Of a DNA stretch of 64,000 nt, positions 42,333 through 52,091 are shown in pieces (the first letter of the stretch is position 1; the number at the start of each line of letters is the position of its first letter). Made by a program: the position numbers and the translations under genes. The notes below the pieces were generated by a model. That model had not been told where the DNA came from and did no database searches. It saw only the letters and a list, made by a program, of their open reading frames with translations. The stretch comes from an uncultured Burkholderiales bacterium (GTDB taxonomy: Bacteria; Pseudomonadota; Gammaproteobacteria; Burkholderiales; Burkholderiaceae_C): positions 18,133-82,132 of the forward strand of contig CALMYH010000106.1 in the NCBI GenBank assembly GCA_937873395.1. The letters are read 5' to 3'.

Positions 42333-43423
42333 GCCTTCTGTTCCAGTTCGGACAGGAGCTCGGCACCCCGCGCCACCTGCAGGGCGCGGATCACGTCGCC
42401 CAGGTCTCCCTCGAGCACCTGTGCCAGCTTGTAGAGCGTGAGGTTGATGCGGTGATCGGTGAGGCGCCCCTGCGGGAAGTTGTAGGTGCGGATGCGGTCG
42501 CTGCGGTCGCCGCTGCCGATCAGGCCCTTGCGCGTGGCGGCTTCTCGGGCTGCGCGCTCGCTGCGCTCCTTTTCCTGCAGGCGGGCCGCCAGCACCTGCA
42601 GGGCCTTGGCCTTGTTGCTGTGCTGGGAGCGGCCGTCCTGGCATTCGGCGGTGATGCCGGTGGGCAGGTGCGTCACGCGCACCGCCGAGTCGGTCTTCTG
42701 GATGTGCTGGCCCCCGGCGCCACTGGCCCGGTAGGTGTCGATGCGCAGCTCGGCCGGGTTGAGCCGGACCGCTTCTGCCTCGTCGGGTTCGGGCATCACC
42801 GCCACCGTGGCCGCACTGGTGTGGATGCGCCCCTGGGTCTCGGTGACTGGCACGCGCTGCACCCGGTGCCCGCCCGACTCGAACCTGAGCTGGCCGTAGA
42901 CCCTGGCTCCCGGACCCCGCCCTGCCACCCGGAGCACCACCTCTTTGTAGCCGCCCAGTTCGCTCGGTGACTCGCTCACGATCTCGGTCGTCCAGCCCTG
43001 GCTGTCGGCGTAGCGGGTGTACATGCGGGCCAGATCGCCCGCGAACAGGGCCGACTCATCGCCGCCGGTGCCGGCACGGATTTCGACAAAGGCCGGGCGG
43101 TCGTCGTCCGGGTCCCGGGGCAGCAGCAGTTGCTGCAGTTCTTCTTCGAGCTGTTGCAGCTCGGTTTCGGCTTCGTCCATTTCCTCTCGGGCCAGATCGG
43201 CCATTTCCGGGTCGTCCTGCATGGCCTGTGCGGCCCGCAGGTCCGACTCGCGCTGCTGGAATCGCTCGAAGCGTTCGACCACCCCCGTCAGATCGGCATG
43301 TTCACGGCTGAGGTCGCGAAACCGTTCGATGTCGTCGGTGACGTCGGAGGCGGACAGCCGCGCATCCAGCTCGTGCAGACGGGCACGCTGGCGCAGGAGG
43401 GTGTCGCGAACAAAGGGTTTCAT
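42329..43423 (-). CDS. prfA: Peptide chain release factor 1
   Basis: RF1 ends translation at UAA and UAG. The 364-residue protein has the stop-codon tripeptide region [14 protein letters not shown], reading PVT where E. coli has PAT, which still marks RF1 rather than RF2 (SPF). The catalytic GGQ is in [17 protein letters not shown]. The hemA-prfA-prmC order is widely conserved. Confidence 0.97.
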   Translation of the reverse strand: MKPFVRDTLLRQRARLHELDARLSASDVTDDIERFRDLSREHADLTGVVERFERFQQRESDLRAAQAMQDDPEMADLAREEMDEAETELQQLEEELQQLLLPRDPDDDRPAFVEIRAGTGGDESALFAGDLARMYTRYADSQGWTTEIVSESPSELGGYKEVVLRVAGRGPGARVYGQLRFESGGHRVQRVPVTETQGRIHTSAATVAVMPEPDEAEAVRLNPAELRIDTYRASGAGGQHIQKTDSAVRVTHLPTGITAECQDGRSQHSNKAKALQVLAARLQEKERSERAAREAATRKGLIGSGDRSDRIRTYNFPQGRLTDHRINLTLYKLAQVLEGDLGDVIRALQVARGAELLSELEQKA

Positions 43424-43470
43424 GCGGGAGGGCCAGCGCCGATCCGGCCTGGCATGGGCAAGGGGAGGAC

Positions 43471-44742
43471 CTAGGACTTGTCGCGCAGGAACAGGCGCGA
43501 GACGGTCTGGGCGGTGGCGACCCGGGTGTTGTGATCGCCCGAGCGCAACTCGGCCAGGGTGCCGTGCAGCATTTTCTGGGTCAGACCGCGCGAGAGGGCT
43601 TCGAGCACGGCGTCGACCGGCTCACCCCTGGCCAGCAGTTTGCGCGCCCGCGCCATTTCCAGGTCGCGCCATTCGTCGGCCTGGGCGTTGATGCGCCGGA
43701 TCAGCGGGACGATGCCGGTGTCCGGATCGCGTTGTTCCATCCAGTGCATGAAGCTGAGCACACCCGCATCGATGATCGCCTCGGCCTGGGCCACCGCGGC
43801 CTGGCGGTTGTCCTTGCCGGTCTGGACCACGCTGGCGAGGTCATCCACGGTGTAGAGGTAGACATCGTCGAGCGCCTTGACCTCGATCTCGATGTCACGT
43901 GGTACCGCCAGGTCGACCATGAAGAGCGGACGGTGGCGTCGCTTCCGGAGAGCCCGCTCGACAGCACCCAGCCCGATGATGGGCAGGGTGCTGGCCGTGC
44001 AGCTGATGACGGCGTCGAACTCGTGCAGCCGGTCCGGCACATCGGACAGGCGCATGACCTCGCCGCCGAAACGCAGGGCGAGTTTCTCTCCGCGCTCCAG
44101 GGTCCGGTTGGCGATGGCCATGGACTTGGGGGTCTTGGCGGCGAAATGGGTGGCCGCCAGCTCGATCATTTCGCCGGCACCCACGAACAGCACCCGGATG
44201 TCGCGCAGGTCTTCGAACAGCTGCCCGGCCAGTCGCACGGCGGCGGCGGTCATGCTGATGGAGTGGGCACCAATCTCGGTGGACGTACGCACCTGCTTGG
44301 CCACCGCAAACGAGCGCTGGAACAGCTGGTGCAGTGTGCTGCCCAGGGCGCCCGCGTCCTCGGCCGCGCGCACCGCATCCTTCATCTGGCCGAGGATCTG
44401 GGGCTCGCCCAGCACCATGCTGTCGAGACCGCTGGCCACTCTGAAAGCGTGTCGGGCCGCCTGGTCCTCGCGCAGGATGTAGGCATGGTCCTTGAGCACA
44501 TGGGTGCTGACACCGCCGGTCCGGGCGAGCCACTCCAGCGTCGGTTCGACCGCCGACTGGTCTCCGGCCCCGTACAGCTCGGTGCGGTTGCAGGTGGACA
44601 GCAGGGTGGCTTCCGGCTGGCGGCTCAGGCTCTGGCGGTAGCCGTGAAGGGCAGGCTGGATCTGGTCCAAGGCAAAGGCAAACCGCCCGCGCAGGTCCAG
44701 CGGTGCGGTGTGGTGGTTGATGCCCAGGGCCCAGACAGACAT
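43471..44742 (-). CDS. hemA: Glutamyl-tRNA reductase HemA
   Basis: HemA makes glutamate-1-semialdehyde, the first step of C5 tetrapyrrole synthesis. The 423-residue protein, from [18 protein letters not shown], has the nucleophile Cys51 in [11 protein letters not shown] and the NADPH-binding fold [14 protein letters not shown]-terminal dimerisation domain follows. I reject an upstream extension of the frame. A TATAAT lies 6 bases before the ATG, so the transcript may have almost no leader. Confidence 0.96.
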   Translation of the reverse strand: MSVWALGINHHTAPLDLRGRFAFALDQIQPALHGYRQSLSRQPEATLLSTCNRTELYGAGDQSAVEPTLEWLARTGGVSTHVLKDHAYILREDQAARHAFRVASGLDSMVLGEPQILGQMKDAVRAAEDAGALGSTLHQLFQRSFAVAKQVRTSTEIGAHSISMTAAAVRLAGQLFEDLRDIRVLFVGAGEMIELAATHFAAKTPKSMAIANRTLERGEKLALRFGGEVMRLSDVPDRLHEFDAVISCTASTLPIIGLGAVERALRKRRHRPLFMVDLAVPRDIEIEVKALDDVYLYTVDDLASVVQTGKDNRQAAVAQAEAIIDAGVLSFMHWMEQRDPDTGIVPLIRRINAQADEWRDLEMARARKLLARGEPVDAVLEALSRGLTQKMLHGTLAELRSGDHNTRVATAQTVSRLFLRDKS

Positions 44743-44748
44743 GGGCGG

Positions 44749-44756
44749 ATTATAAA
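44749..44756 (-). promoter_or_regulatory. Near-symmetric -10 element between hemA and a small divergent gene
   Basis: On the minus strand TATAAT (44754-44749) is followed by six bases and then the hemA ATG, so transcription would start at or next to the start codon. TTCTTG at 44778-44773 is a possible -35 with an 18-base spacer. The same bases read TATAAA (44751-44756) on the plus strand, 11 bases before the ATG at 44768. No plus-strand -35 is seen. The sequence match is seen; the leaderless transcript is inferred. Confidence 0.5.
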
Positions 44757-44767
44757 ATCGACCGCTT

Positions 44768-44860
44768 ATGACCAAGAAGTCCGCCACGCGGGACCGGTTC
44801 CGTTCCGACGGTGCTGTGCAGGCCTCATCCACCGGCCCTGCCGCGGGGCGGCGCCTGTGA
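44768..44860 (+). CDS. Possible 30-residue peptide divergent from hemA
   Basis: This short frame starts at ATG 44768 and begins [20 protein letters not shown]. It is basic and polar, with no membrane segment. Its TGA overlaps the GTG of the next gene in a GTGA, which suggests coupling. I do not recognise it. It has no ribosome-binding site, and the nearest promoter element would give it a leader of only a few bases. Confidence 0.35.
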   Translation: MTKKSATRDRFRSDGAVQASSTGPAAGRRL

Positions 44861-45114
44861 CCGTGCTGGACCTGGTCTGGCACCTGGGTGGCTTCATGGC
44901 CCCCGCCGCGCTGGTGTCGCTGTTGCTGTGGCCGGGTGTGGCCTTCAGGCGGCGTGGCCGCGCGCGCTGGGTGGCATTGGCCTGGTTGGCGCTGGCCGGT
45001 GTACTGGTGCTGTTGGCGGGCCTGATCTGGTTCGGGCGAGATGGCCGCATGGCGACCTACGCCGCGATGGTGGTGGTTCAGGGCACACTGGTCTGGTGGT
45101 GGCGGGGACGATGA
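44857..45114 (+). CDS. Small three-helix membrane protein of unknown function
   Basis: This 85-residue frame starts at a GTG overlapping the stop of the preceding 30-codon frame. Three hydrophobic segments are visible: residues 4-28 ([20 protein letters not shown]), about 37-57 ([20 protein letters not shown]) and about 63-81 ([18 protein letters not shown]). A basic loop RRRGRARW lies between the first two. I do not recognise a family. It lies opposite the GDPD gene, whose stop is 10 bases downstream on the other strand. Codon use and the fully hydrophobic pattern support a real gene. Confidence 0.6.
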   Translation: MTVLDLVWHLGGFMAPAALVSLLLWPGVAFRRRGRARWVALAWLALAGVLVLLAGLIWFGRDGRMATYAAMVVVQGTLVWWWRGR

Positions 45115-45124
45115 CGCGCAACCC

Positions 45125-45880
45125 TCACGCCGGGGAGTAGCGGTCCACCCGGTCGGTGATCAGTCCGTCGAGTCCCAGGCCCTGCAGACGCCGAACCTCA
45201 TCGTCGTCGTTCACCGTGTAGGCCAGGCAGCGCATCCCCGCCCCGCGCACGGCGCCCACGCGTTCGGGATTCCAGAGCAACTGGTCGCAGACGACGGCGC
45301 GACAGCCCAGGTTCCGGGCGATTTCGAGCCAGCCTGGCCACGGGCTGTCAAGCAGGAGTCCCCGCGGCAGGCCCGGTGCCACCGCCTTGGCGCCGAGCAG
45401 GGATTCCGGCCGAAACGAGGTCAGCAATGGGGGGGCGGCGTCCGGCGCAGTCTTCCACAGCGCGTCGGCCAGGGCCGCGACCTGGCGCCCGGTCTCTTCT
45501 TCCAGACCGGGGGTGGGCTTGATCTCGATGTTGAGCATCAGCCGGTTGGCCAGGCACCACCGGGCCAGGTTTTCCAGGGTGCACAGGGGCTCGCCGGTCC
45601 ATCGCGGGCTGTGCCACCCGCCCGCATCCAGACGGCTCAGGGTCGACCATGGCTGTGTGCCTGCGAGGCCCCGGCCGCTGGTGGTGCGGTCGAGATCATC
45701 GTCGTGAAGCAGGAAAACGACACCGTCGGCGCTGAGTTTGGCGTCGCATTCGAACATGCGGTAGCCATGTGACGCGCCCAGCCGAAAGGCGGCCAGAGTG
45801 TTCTCCGGCGCCAGCGGGCCAGCGCCCCGGTGGGCAATCCAGTGCGGGTAGGGCCAGTCGATGCGAGATTTGAGTGTCAT
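45125..45880 (-). CDS. Glycerophosphodiester phosphodiesterase (UgpQ-like)
   Basis: This 251-residue TIM-barrel enzyme should hydrolyse glycerophosphodiesters to glycerol-3-phosphate and alcohols. Catalytic and metal motifs are [38 protein letters not shown] and [10 protein letters not shown]. No signal peptide is seen, so it is probably cytoplasmic like UgpQ. It stands alone between hemA and the DUF3683 gene; no ugp transporter genes are near. Confidence 0.9.
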   Translation of the reverse strand: MTLKSRIDWPYPHWIAHRGAGPLAPENTLAAFRLGASHGYRMFECDAKLSADGVVFLLHDDDLDRTTSGRGLAGTQPWSTLSRLDAGGWHSPRWTGEPLCTLENLARWCLANRLMLNIEIKPTPGLEEETGRQVAALADALWKTAPDAAPPLLTSFRPESLLGAKAVAPGLPRGLLLDSPWPGWLEIARNLGCRAVVCDQLLWNPERVGAVRGAGMRCLAYTVNDDDEVRRLQGLGLDGLITDRVDRYSPA

Positions 45881-46024
45881 TTTTTGAGCTTAGCAGTGCT
45901 TGAACTTGCTGGCAGCTCACCCATGCGGCCGGGCTTCCCTTGCAGGAGGATTCGGGTTCGAGCCACCCGGACCAAACATCCTCAGGCTTGTGGTCTGCAG
46001 ACAACCGGCGGCCGATACCCCAAA

Positions 46025-46053
46025 TCAAGAGGGCAATCCGTGCTCCCTCTTGA
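46025..46053 (+). repeat. Inverted repeat upstream of the DUF3683 gene
   Basis: TCAAGAGGG at 46025-46033 and CCCTCTTGA at 46045-46053 form a 9-bp perfect stem with an 11-base loop. ATCCTCA at 45978-45984 can pair with TGAGGAT at 46051-46057, which would compete with part of this stem. No T-run follows. The element lies 91 bases before the ATG at 46144 in the 263-base gap after the GDPD gene. It could be an operator or a leader fold. Confidence 0.35.
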
Positions 46054-46143
46054 GGATGATGGTTTCCATGAACAAAGTGGGTGTATGTTGCGCTGCGGTA
46101 CCATCTGCGGTCCAGCGCCCCTTGCCGGCCGCCGTTGCCCCAC

Positions 46144-49100
46144 ATGAACGCTCCCACACCGCTTCCGCTCATCGATGCCGCTGCCAGCGAGGCCCCGCGG
46201 CTGCGCGAGATCCCTTACAACTACACCTCGTTTTCCGACCGGGAGATCGTGATCCGTCTGCTGGGTGAGCGTGCCTGGGCGCTGCTGGACGAGTTGCGGG
46301 GGGAGCGGCGCACCGGCAGATCGGCGCGCATGTTGTACGAAGTCCTGGGTGACATCTGGGTGGTGCAGCGCAACCCCTACCTGCAGGATGACCTGCTGGA
46401 AACGCCCAAGCGGCGTCGGCAACTGGTCGAGGCCTTGCAGCACCGCCTGGGCGAAGTGCAGAAGCGCCGCACCCCCCAGGACGATCCGGCGCGTGACGCC
46501 CTGGTGGGCGAGCTGCTGGATGCAGCCCGGGCGTGTGTGAGCCGGTTTGCCCGTTCGTTCGACGACATGGGCGAACTGCGCCAGCGGGCACGGCGTGTGC
46601 TCAGGCGCCTGACGGCGGCCGACAACATCAAGTTCGACGGTCTCTCGCGCGTTTCGCATGTCACCGACGCCACCGACTGGCGGGTCGAATACCCCTTCCT
46701 GGTGCTCACGCCCGACACCGAGGCCGAGATGGCGGGCCTGGTGCAGGGCTGCATCGAGCTGGGCCTGACCATCATTCCGCGTGGCGGCGGCACCGGCTAC
46801 ACAGGCGGCGCCATACCGCTGACCTGGAAGAGCGTGGTCATCAACACCGAGAAGCTCGAAGCCATGAGCGAGGTCGAGCGGGTCGTGGTACCCGGGCACG
46901 ACGAGCCCCTGCCCACGGTCTGGACCGAAGCGGGCGTGGTGACCCAGCGTGTGGCCGATGCAGCCGAACGCGCCGGCTTTGTGTTCGCGGTCGACCCCAC
47001 CAGTGCCGAAGCATCCTGCATCGGCGGCAACATCGCCATGAACGCCGGCGGCAAGAAGGCGGTGCTCTGGGGCACGGCGCTGGACAATCTGATCAGCTGG
47101 CGCATGGTCACGCCCGATGCGCAGTGGCTGGAGGTGCGGCGGCTGGACCACAACCTGGGAAAAATCCATGACGCCGAAGTCGCCACCTTCGAGCTGCAGT
47201 ACTTCCAGGCCGATGGCCGCACCCTGATCCGCACCGAGCGGCTGGAGATTCCGGGCCGCACCTTCCGCAAGGAAGGCCTGGGCAAGGATGTGACCGACAA
47301 GTTTCTCAGTGGTCTGCCCGGCATCCAGAAGGAAGGCTGCGACGGCCTGATCACCAGCGCACGCTGGCTGGTGCACCGCATGCCGGAGCACGTGCGCACG
47401 GTCTGCCTGGAGTTTTTCGGCAACCCCCGGGAGGGCGTCCCCTCGATCGTCGAGATCAAGGACTTCATGTTTGCCGAGCAGAAACGCTCGGGCACGCTGC
47501 TGGCCGGTCTGGAACATCTGGACGACCGTTACCTGAAGGCGGTCGGGTATGCGACCAAGAGCAAGAAGGGCAACGGTGGCCTGCCCAAGATGGTGCTGAT
47601 CGGCGACATCGTGGGTGACGACGCCGACGCCGTGGCTCGGGCCACCAGTGAGGTCATCCGCATTGCCAATTCGCGCAGTGGCGAGGGCTTTGTGGCCATC
47701 AGCCCCGAGGCCCGCAAGAAGTTCTGGCTGGACCGCAAACGCACCGCGGCCATCTCCAAGCACACCAATGCCTTCAAGATCAACGAAGACGTGGTGATTC
47801 CGCTGCCCCGCATGGGTGAGTACACCCTGGGCATCGAGCGCATCAACATCGAGCTCTCGCTGCGCAACAAGATCCGGCTGTGTGACGAACTGCAGGCCTT
47901 CTTCTCTCGGGGCAATCTGCCGCTGGGCAAGACCGACGACGCCAGCGAAATTCCCAGCGCCGAACTGCTGGAGGATCGGGTGCAGCAGGCGCTGGCGCTG
48001 GTGGGCGAGGTGCGTGGCCTGTGGAGCGGCTGGTTGCACGATGTCGAGACACTGTTCCCCCAGCTGCAGGACCACACGCTGCGGGCCAGCTGGAAAACCC
48101 AGCTGCGCGCGCCGCTGCAGCAGATCTTCTCGGGCGGATCCTTCGGCCCCATCCTGGCCGAGTGCAGCGCGATCCACAAGCGCGTCCTCAAGGGCCGTGT
48201 CTGGGTGGCCCTGCACATGCACGCCGGTGACGGCAACGTGCACACCAACATCCCGGTCAACAGCGACGACTACGAGATGCTGCAGACCGCGCACGAAGCG
48301 GTGGCACGGATCATGACCCTGGCCCGCAGCCTCGATGGCGTGATCTCGGGTGAACACGGCATCGGCATCACCAAGCTGGAGTTCCTGTCGGACGACGAGC
48401 TGGCGCCGTTTGCCCGCTACAAGGCCCTGGTGGATCCGCAGGGGCGCTTCAATAAAGGCAAGCTGCTGCGCGACATGGGCGACATGCCGGCCCTGGCGCA
48501 GGACGCCAACCTGCGCCGCGCGGACCTGTCGCACGCCTACACGCCCAGCTTCGGCCTGATGGGGCACGAATCGCTGATCATGCAGCAGAGCGACATCGGC
48601 GCCATCGCGGATTCGGTCAAGGACTGCCTGCGCTGCGGCAAGTGCAAGCCGGTCTGTGCCACCCATGTGCCGCGCGCCAACCTGCTTTACAGCCCGCGCA
48701 ACAAGATCCTGGCGACCTCGCTGCTGATCGAGGCCTTCCTGTATGAAGAGCAGACGCGCCGGGGCATCAGCGTGCAGCACTGGCACGAGTTCGAGGACGT
48801 GGCCGACCATTGCACGGTCTGCCACAAGTGCTACACGCCATGCCCGGTCAAGATCGATTTTGGCGACGTGACCATGAACATGCGCAACCTGCTGCGCAAG
48901 ATGGGCCAGAAGAGCTTCCGCCCAGGCAACGCGGCGGCGATGTTCTTCCTCAACGCCACCCGGCCCGAGACCATCAAGTTCATGCGCACGGCCATGGTCG
49001 ATGTCGGATTCAAGGCCCAGCGGCTGGCCAACGAGCTGCTGCAGCGGCTGGCGCGCAAGCAGACCTCGGCCCCGCCGGCCACCCTGGGGCCGGCGCCGGT

Positions 49101-50040
49101 GAAAGAGCAGGTGATCCACTTCATCAACAAGAAGATGCCCGGTGGCCTGCCCAAGAAGACCGCGCGCGCGTTGCTGGACATCGAGGACAAGGACTACGTT
49201 CCGATCATCCGCAACCCGCAGGCCACCACCACCGAGACCGAGGCGGTGTTCTATTTTCCGGGCTGCGGCTCCGAGCGCCTGTTCAGCCAGGTGGGCCTGG
49301 CCACCCAGGCCATGCTGTGGCACGCGGGAGTCCAGACCGTGCTGCCGCCCGGCTACCTGTGCTGCGGCTACCCGCAGCGTGGCTCGGGCCAGTTCGACAA
49401 GGCCGAGAAAATCATCACCGACAACCGCGTGCTGTTCCACCGCGTGGCCAACACCCTCAATTACCTGGACATCAAGACCGTGGTGGTCAGCTGCGGCACC
49501 TGCTACGACCAGTTGCAGGGCTACGAGTTCGACAAGATTTTCCCAGGCTGCCGCATCATCGATATCCACGAGTACCTGCTGGAGAAAGGCATCACGCTGC
49601 CGGCCGGGCAGGGCGGTTTCCTCTACCACGACCCCTGCCACAGCCCGATGAAGCTGCAGGATCCGATGAAGACCGTCAAGGCCCTGGTGGGCGACGGGGT
49701 GCTGGAGAGCAAGCGCTGTTGCGGGGAATCCGGCACGCTGGGGGTGACCCGGCCCGACATCTCGACCCAGATCCGCTTTCGCAAGGAAGAGGAAATTCGC
49801 AAGGGCGAGGAGGCCCTGCGCGCGTCCGGGGCGGTGGCGCCCGCAGGCAATGTGAAGATCCTGACTTCCTGCCCGAGCTGTCTTCAGGGTCTCAGCCGCT
49901 ACGGCGACGACCTGACCAATGGCCTGCTGGAGGCCGACTATATCGTGGTCGAAATGGCGCGGCAGATCCTGGGCGAGAACTGGCTGCCCGAATACGTGTC
50001 GAAGGCCAACCAGGGCGGCATCGAGCGCGTGCTGGTCTGA
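46144..50040 (+). CDS. Fused FAD-linked oxidase / iron-sulfur oxidoreductase with DUF3683
   Basis: This 1298-residue protein joins an N-terminal DUF3683 region (about residues 1-150) and an FAD-binding PCMH domain ([20 protein letters not shown]). An FAD-oxidase C-terminal domain, with [13 protein letters not shown] and [13 protein letters not shown], follows. Then come two 4Fe-4S clusters ([12 protein letters not shown] and [13 protein letters not shown], about residues 826-895) and two cysteine-rich CCG domains ([39 protein letters not shown]). The build resembles glycolate oxidase or D-lactate dehydrogenase fused to GlpC-like modules. The substrate is unknown; a 2-hydroxyacid passing electrons to quinone is plausible. 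Start chosen at MNAPTPLPL. Confidence 0.9.
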   Translation: MNAPTPLPLIDAAASEAPRLREIPYNYTSFSDREIVIRLLGERAWALLDELRGERRTGRSARMLYEVLGDIWVVQRNPYLQDDLLETPKRRRQLVEALQHRLGEVQKRRTPQDDPARDALVGELLDAARACVSRFARSFDDMGELRQRARRVLRRLTAADNIKFDGLSRVSHVTDATDWRVEYPFLVLTPDTEAEMAGLVQGCIELGLTIIPRGGGTGYTGGAIPLTWKSVVINTEKLEAMSEVERVVVPGHDEPLPTVWTEAGVVTQRVADAAERAGFVFAVDPTSAEASCIGGNIAMNAGGKKAVLWGTALDNLISWRMVTPDAQWLEVRRLDHNLGKIHDAEVATFELQYFQADGRTLIRTERLEIPGRTFRKEGLGKDVTDKFLSGLPGIQKEGCDGLITSARWLVHRMPEHVRTVCLEFFGNPREGVPSIVEIKDFMFAEQKRSGTLLAGLEHLDDRYLKAVGYATKSKKGNGGLPKMVLIGDIVGDDADAVARATSEVIRIANSRSGEGFVAISPEARKKFWLDRKRTAAISKHTNAFKINEDVVIPLPRMGEYTLGIERINIELSLRNKIRLCDELQAFFSRGNLPLGKTDDASEIPSAELLEDRVQQALALVGEVRGLWSGWLHDVETLFPQLQDHTLRASWKTQLRAPLQQIFSGGSFGPILAECSAIHKRVLKGRVWVALHMHAGDGNVHTNIPVNSDDYEMLQTAHEAVARIMTLARSLDGVISGEHGIGITKLEFLSDDELAPFARYKALVDPQGRFNKGKLLRDMGDMPALAQDANLRRADLSHAYTPSFGLMGHESLIMQQSDIGAIADSVKDCLRCGKCKPVCATHVPRANLLYSPRNKILATSLLIEAFLYEEQTRRGISVQHWHEFEDVADHCTVCHKCYTPCPVKIDFGDVTMNMRNLLRKMGQKSFRPGNAAAMFFLNATRPETIKFMRTAMVDVGFKAQRLANELLQRLARKQTSAPPATLGPAPVKEQVIHFINKKMPGGLPKKTARALLDIEDKDYVPIIRNPQATTTETEAVFYFPGCGSERLFSQVGLATQAMLWHAGVQTVLPPGYLCCGYPQRGSGQFDKAEKIITDNRVLFHRVANTLNYLDIKTVVVSCGTCYDQLQGYEFDKIFPGCRIIDIHEYLLEKGITLPAGQGGFLYHDPCHSPMKLQDPMKTVKALVGDGVLESKRCCGESGTLGVTRPDISTQIRFRKEEEIRKGEEALRASGAVAPAGNVKILTSCPSCLQGLSRYGDDLTNGLLEADYIVVEMARQILGENWLPEYVSKANQGGIERVLV

Positions 50041-50057
50041 ATCAAGGAGACAGGAAG

Positions 50058-50471
50058 ATGGCAGGACTGGAAAAGAACACCCCGACGCCGTTGGACATCA
50101 CGGTGCACAGCGCGTCACGCGTGCTGGAAATCGCCTTCTCCGACGGCCAGACCTTCCGTCTGCCCTTTGAGCTGATGCGCGTGTATTCGCCTTCGGCCGA
50201 GGTGCAGGGACACGGCCCCGGCCAGGAGGTACTGCAGACCGGCAAGCGCAACGTGGACATCACCGCCCTGGAGCCGGTGGGCAACTATGCCATCCAGCCC
50301 GCCTTCAGCGACGGACACCAGTCGGGCATCTATTCCTGGGATTACCTGCATTTCCTGGGGTCGCGCCAGGACGAACTGTGGGCCGATTACAACGCCAGAC
50401 TGCAGGCTGCGGGGGTGGATCGCGATACAGCCATGCCTGTGAAGGCAGGAGGCGCCTGCAGCAGCCATTGA
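50058..50471 (+). CDS. DUF971 (GBBH-like N-terminal domain) protein
   Basis: This 137-residue protein has the DUF971 pattern, with VLEIAFSDGQTFRLPFELMR and VGNYAIQPAFSDGHQSGIYS, ending YLHFLGSRQDELWADYNARL. The domain also occurs at the N terminus of gamma-butyrobetaine hydroxylase and in some iron-sulfur-related proteins, but this family's role is not settled. A GGAAG precedes the ATG at 50058. It lies between the DUF3683 oxidoreductase and ubiE. Confidence 0.85.
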   Translation: MAGLEKNTPTPLDITVHSASRVLEIAFSDGQTFRLPFELMRVYSPSAEVQGHGPGQEVLQTGKRNVDITALEPVGNYAIQPAFSDGHQSGIYSWDYLHFLGSRQDELWADYNARLQAAGVDRDTAMPVKAGGACSSH

Positions 50472-50488
50472 AGGCGTAGGATTGCTGC

Positions 50489-51220
50489 ATGGCCCAGACT
50501 CATTTCGGATTCAAGACGGTTGACGAGCGCGAGAAGGCGCAGCGGGTGCGCAGTGTCTTCGACTCGGTGGCGCCCAGATACGACCTGATGAACGACCTGA
50601 TGTCGGCCGGGCTGCACAGGCTCTGGAAGCGTTACACCTTGACGGTGGCGCAGGCCCAGCCCGGGGACCAGGTGCTGGACATCGCCGGGGGTACGGGAGA
50701 CCTCTCACTCGGATTAGCGCGACAGGTCGGACCCACCGGGCTGGTGGTGCACACCGACATCAACGAAGCCATGCTGCGCGAAGGGCGCGACCGCCTGCTC
50801 AATGAAGGCGTCGTCCTGCCGTCGACGGTCTGCGATGCGGAGAAGCTGCCGTTTGCCGACGGCAGTTTCGACATCGTCTCGGTGGCCTTCGGCCTGCGCA
50901 ACATGACCCACAAGGATCAGGCCCTGGCCGAAATGCACCGGGTGCTGCGACCGGGCGGCAAGCTGCTGGTGCTGGAGTTCTCCAAGGTGGCCAAGCCGCT
51001 GGAGAAAGCGTACGACTGGTACTCCTTCAGCGTGCTGCCCCGTCTGGGGCGCTGGGTGGCCGGAGACGCCGACAGCTACCGCTACCTGGCCGAGTCGATT
51101 CGCATGCATCCGGGGCAGGAAGAGCTGCGCCAGATGATGAAGCAGGCCGGGTTCGGTCACGTGGACGTGCACAACCTGACCGGGGGTGTGGTGGCACTGC
51201 ATCTGGGGATCAAATGTTGA
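50489..51220 (+). CDS. ubiE: Ubiquinone/menaquinone C-methyltransferase UbiE
   Basis: UbiE performs the SAM-dependent C-methylation in ubiquinone synthesis. The 243-residue protein contains [21 protein letters not shown], the SAM motif [14 protein letters not shown] and [20 protein letters not shown], all characteristic of UbiE. It is the first of three ubiquinone genes in this region; ubiJ and ubiB follow 6.5 kb downstream, after an inserted transporter cassette. Confidence 0.96.
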   Translation: MAQTHFGFKTVDEREKAQRVRSVFDSVAPRYDLMNDLMSAGLHRLWKRYTLTVAQAQPGDQVLDIAGGTGDLSLGLARQVGPTGLVVHTDINEAMLREGRDRLLNEGVVLPSTVCDAEKLPFADGSFDIVSVAFGLRNMTHKDQALAEMHRVLRPGGKLLVLEFSKVAKPLEKAYDWYSFSVLPRLGRWVAGDADSYRYLAESIRMHPGQEELRQMMKQAGFGHVDVHNLTGGVVALHLGIKC

Positions 51221-51291
51221 TGAAGAAACGGTAGTCCGTTTCAAGTCGGTTCAAGAGCCGCCGAAGTAACAGGTGGTCACAGGAGACAGGG

Positions 51292-52056
51292 ATGAATCGT
51301 TTTTTAAGTGCCTTGGTCGGCGCACCAGGGGTGATGACCGGCATCACCCTGTCCGCCACGGCCCGCGCCGCCGAATCTGCCCCCGACGGGGGCTCGCCAT
51401 GGGGGGTCTGGACGGCTCTGTTCGGTCTGGTGGTTGCCCTGAGTCTGGTGGGCCTTGGGGTCTCGTTGAAGCGGGGCTTGTACCGCAACCGGGGGACTGC
51501 CAGGCCGCGCCAGACAGGCCATTCGCAGTTCGACCCGGTTTTGCCGGCCCAGTACAGCCCCCTGAACGTCGGCAACGATGCTTCGGCCAGGCCTTGGGAG
51601 CAGTCGGCTGTGGTGGAACCGATGGCTTCTGTACCGTTGCATGGCCTACCCGCCAGTCTGCTGGAGCGGCTGCCACGGGGGTTCGACGTGGAAGGTTTTT
51701 TGCGTGACTCCAAGGCGCATTTCGTGGCCTTGCAGGCGGCCTGGGATCGCGCCGATGTGGCGGCGCTTCGGGCCATGATGACCGAACCGATGCTGGCCGA
51801 AGTGCAGACGCAGCTGGCCGAGCGGGAGCGTGCAGGGGGTCGCGATGACGCGGTTTCCGAGGTGGTGATGATCGATGCCAAACTGCTGGGCATCGAGGAG
51901 TTGCCCGACAGTTTTCTGGCCAGCGTCGAGTTTTCCGGGCTGATGCGCGAAGGTATCGGCGCCGGCCCCAATCCGTTCCGGGAGCTCTGGAACATCACCC
52001 GACCCAAGGACGACAAAGGTCGCTGGCTGGTGGCGGGTGTCCAGGCCATGCAGTAG
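51292..52056 (+). CDS. Tim44-like domain protein
   Basis: This 254-residue protein has an N-terminal signal-like helix (MNRFLSALVGAPGVMTGITL) and a transmembrane segment (about residues 40-60). A linker rich in Arg/Gln/Pro and a C-terminal Tim44-like domain follow (about residues 120-254; FDVEGFLRDSKAHFVALQAA, FSGLMREGIGAGPNPFRELW). Bacterial relatives are inner-membrane proteins of unclear role. The gene usually stands between ubiE and ubiJ in Burkholderiales, but ubiJ is not next here. Confidence 0.85.
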   Translation: MNRFLSALVGAPGVMTGITLSATARAAESAPDGGSPWGVWTALFGLVVALSLVGLGVSLKRGLYRNRGTARPRQTGHSQFDPVLPAQYSPLNVGNDASARPWEQSAVVEPMASVPLHGLPASLLERLPRGFDVEGFLRDSKAHFVALQAAWDRADVAALRAMMTEPMLAEVQTQLAERERAGGRDDAVSEVVMIDAKLLGIEELPDSFLASVEFSGLMREGIGAGPNPFRELWNITRPKDDKGRWLVAGVQAMQ

Positions 52057-52091
52057 CGTTTCGGCATGGGCTGCCACCAGGCGCCGGGCTG

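Noticed and set aside
42777-42900. The PVT tripeptide in release factor 1 as a change of stop-codon specificity
   Set aside because: RF1 proteins vary at the middle residue of the PxT motif, and the rest is normal RF1, so no altered decoding is implied.
45940-45976. A tRNA-like 3' end (GGTTCGAGCC ... ACCA) upstream of the DUF3683 gene
   Set aside because: The T stem does not pair over five bases and no acceptor, D or anticodon arm is present.
45982-49641. A 1219-codon open frame on the minus strand opposite the DUF3683 gene
   Set aside because: It mirrors the codon pattern of the real gene in GC-rich DNA; its translation is rich in His, Gln, Val and Arg without motifs, while the plus strand shows full oxidoreductase signatures.
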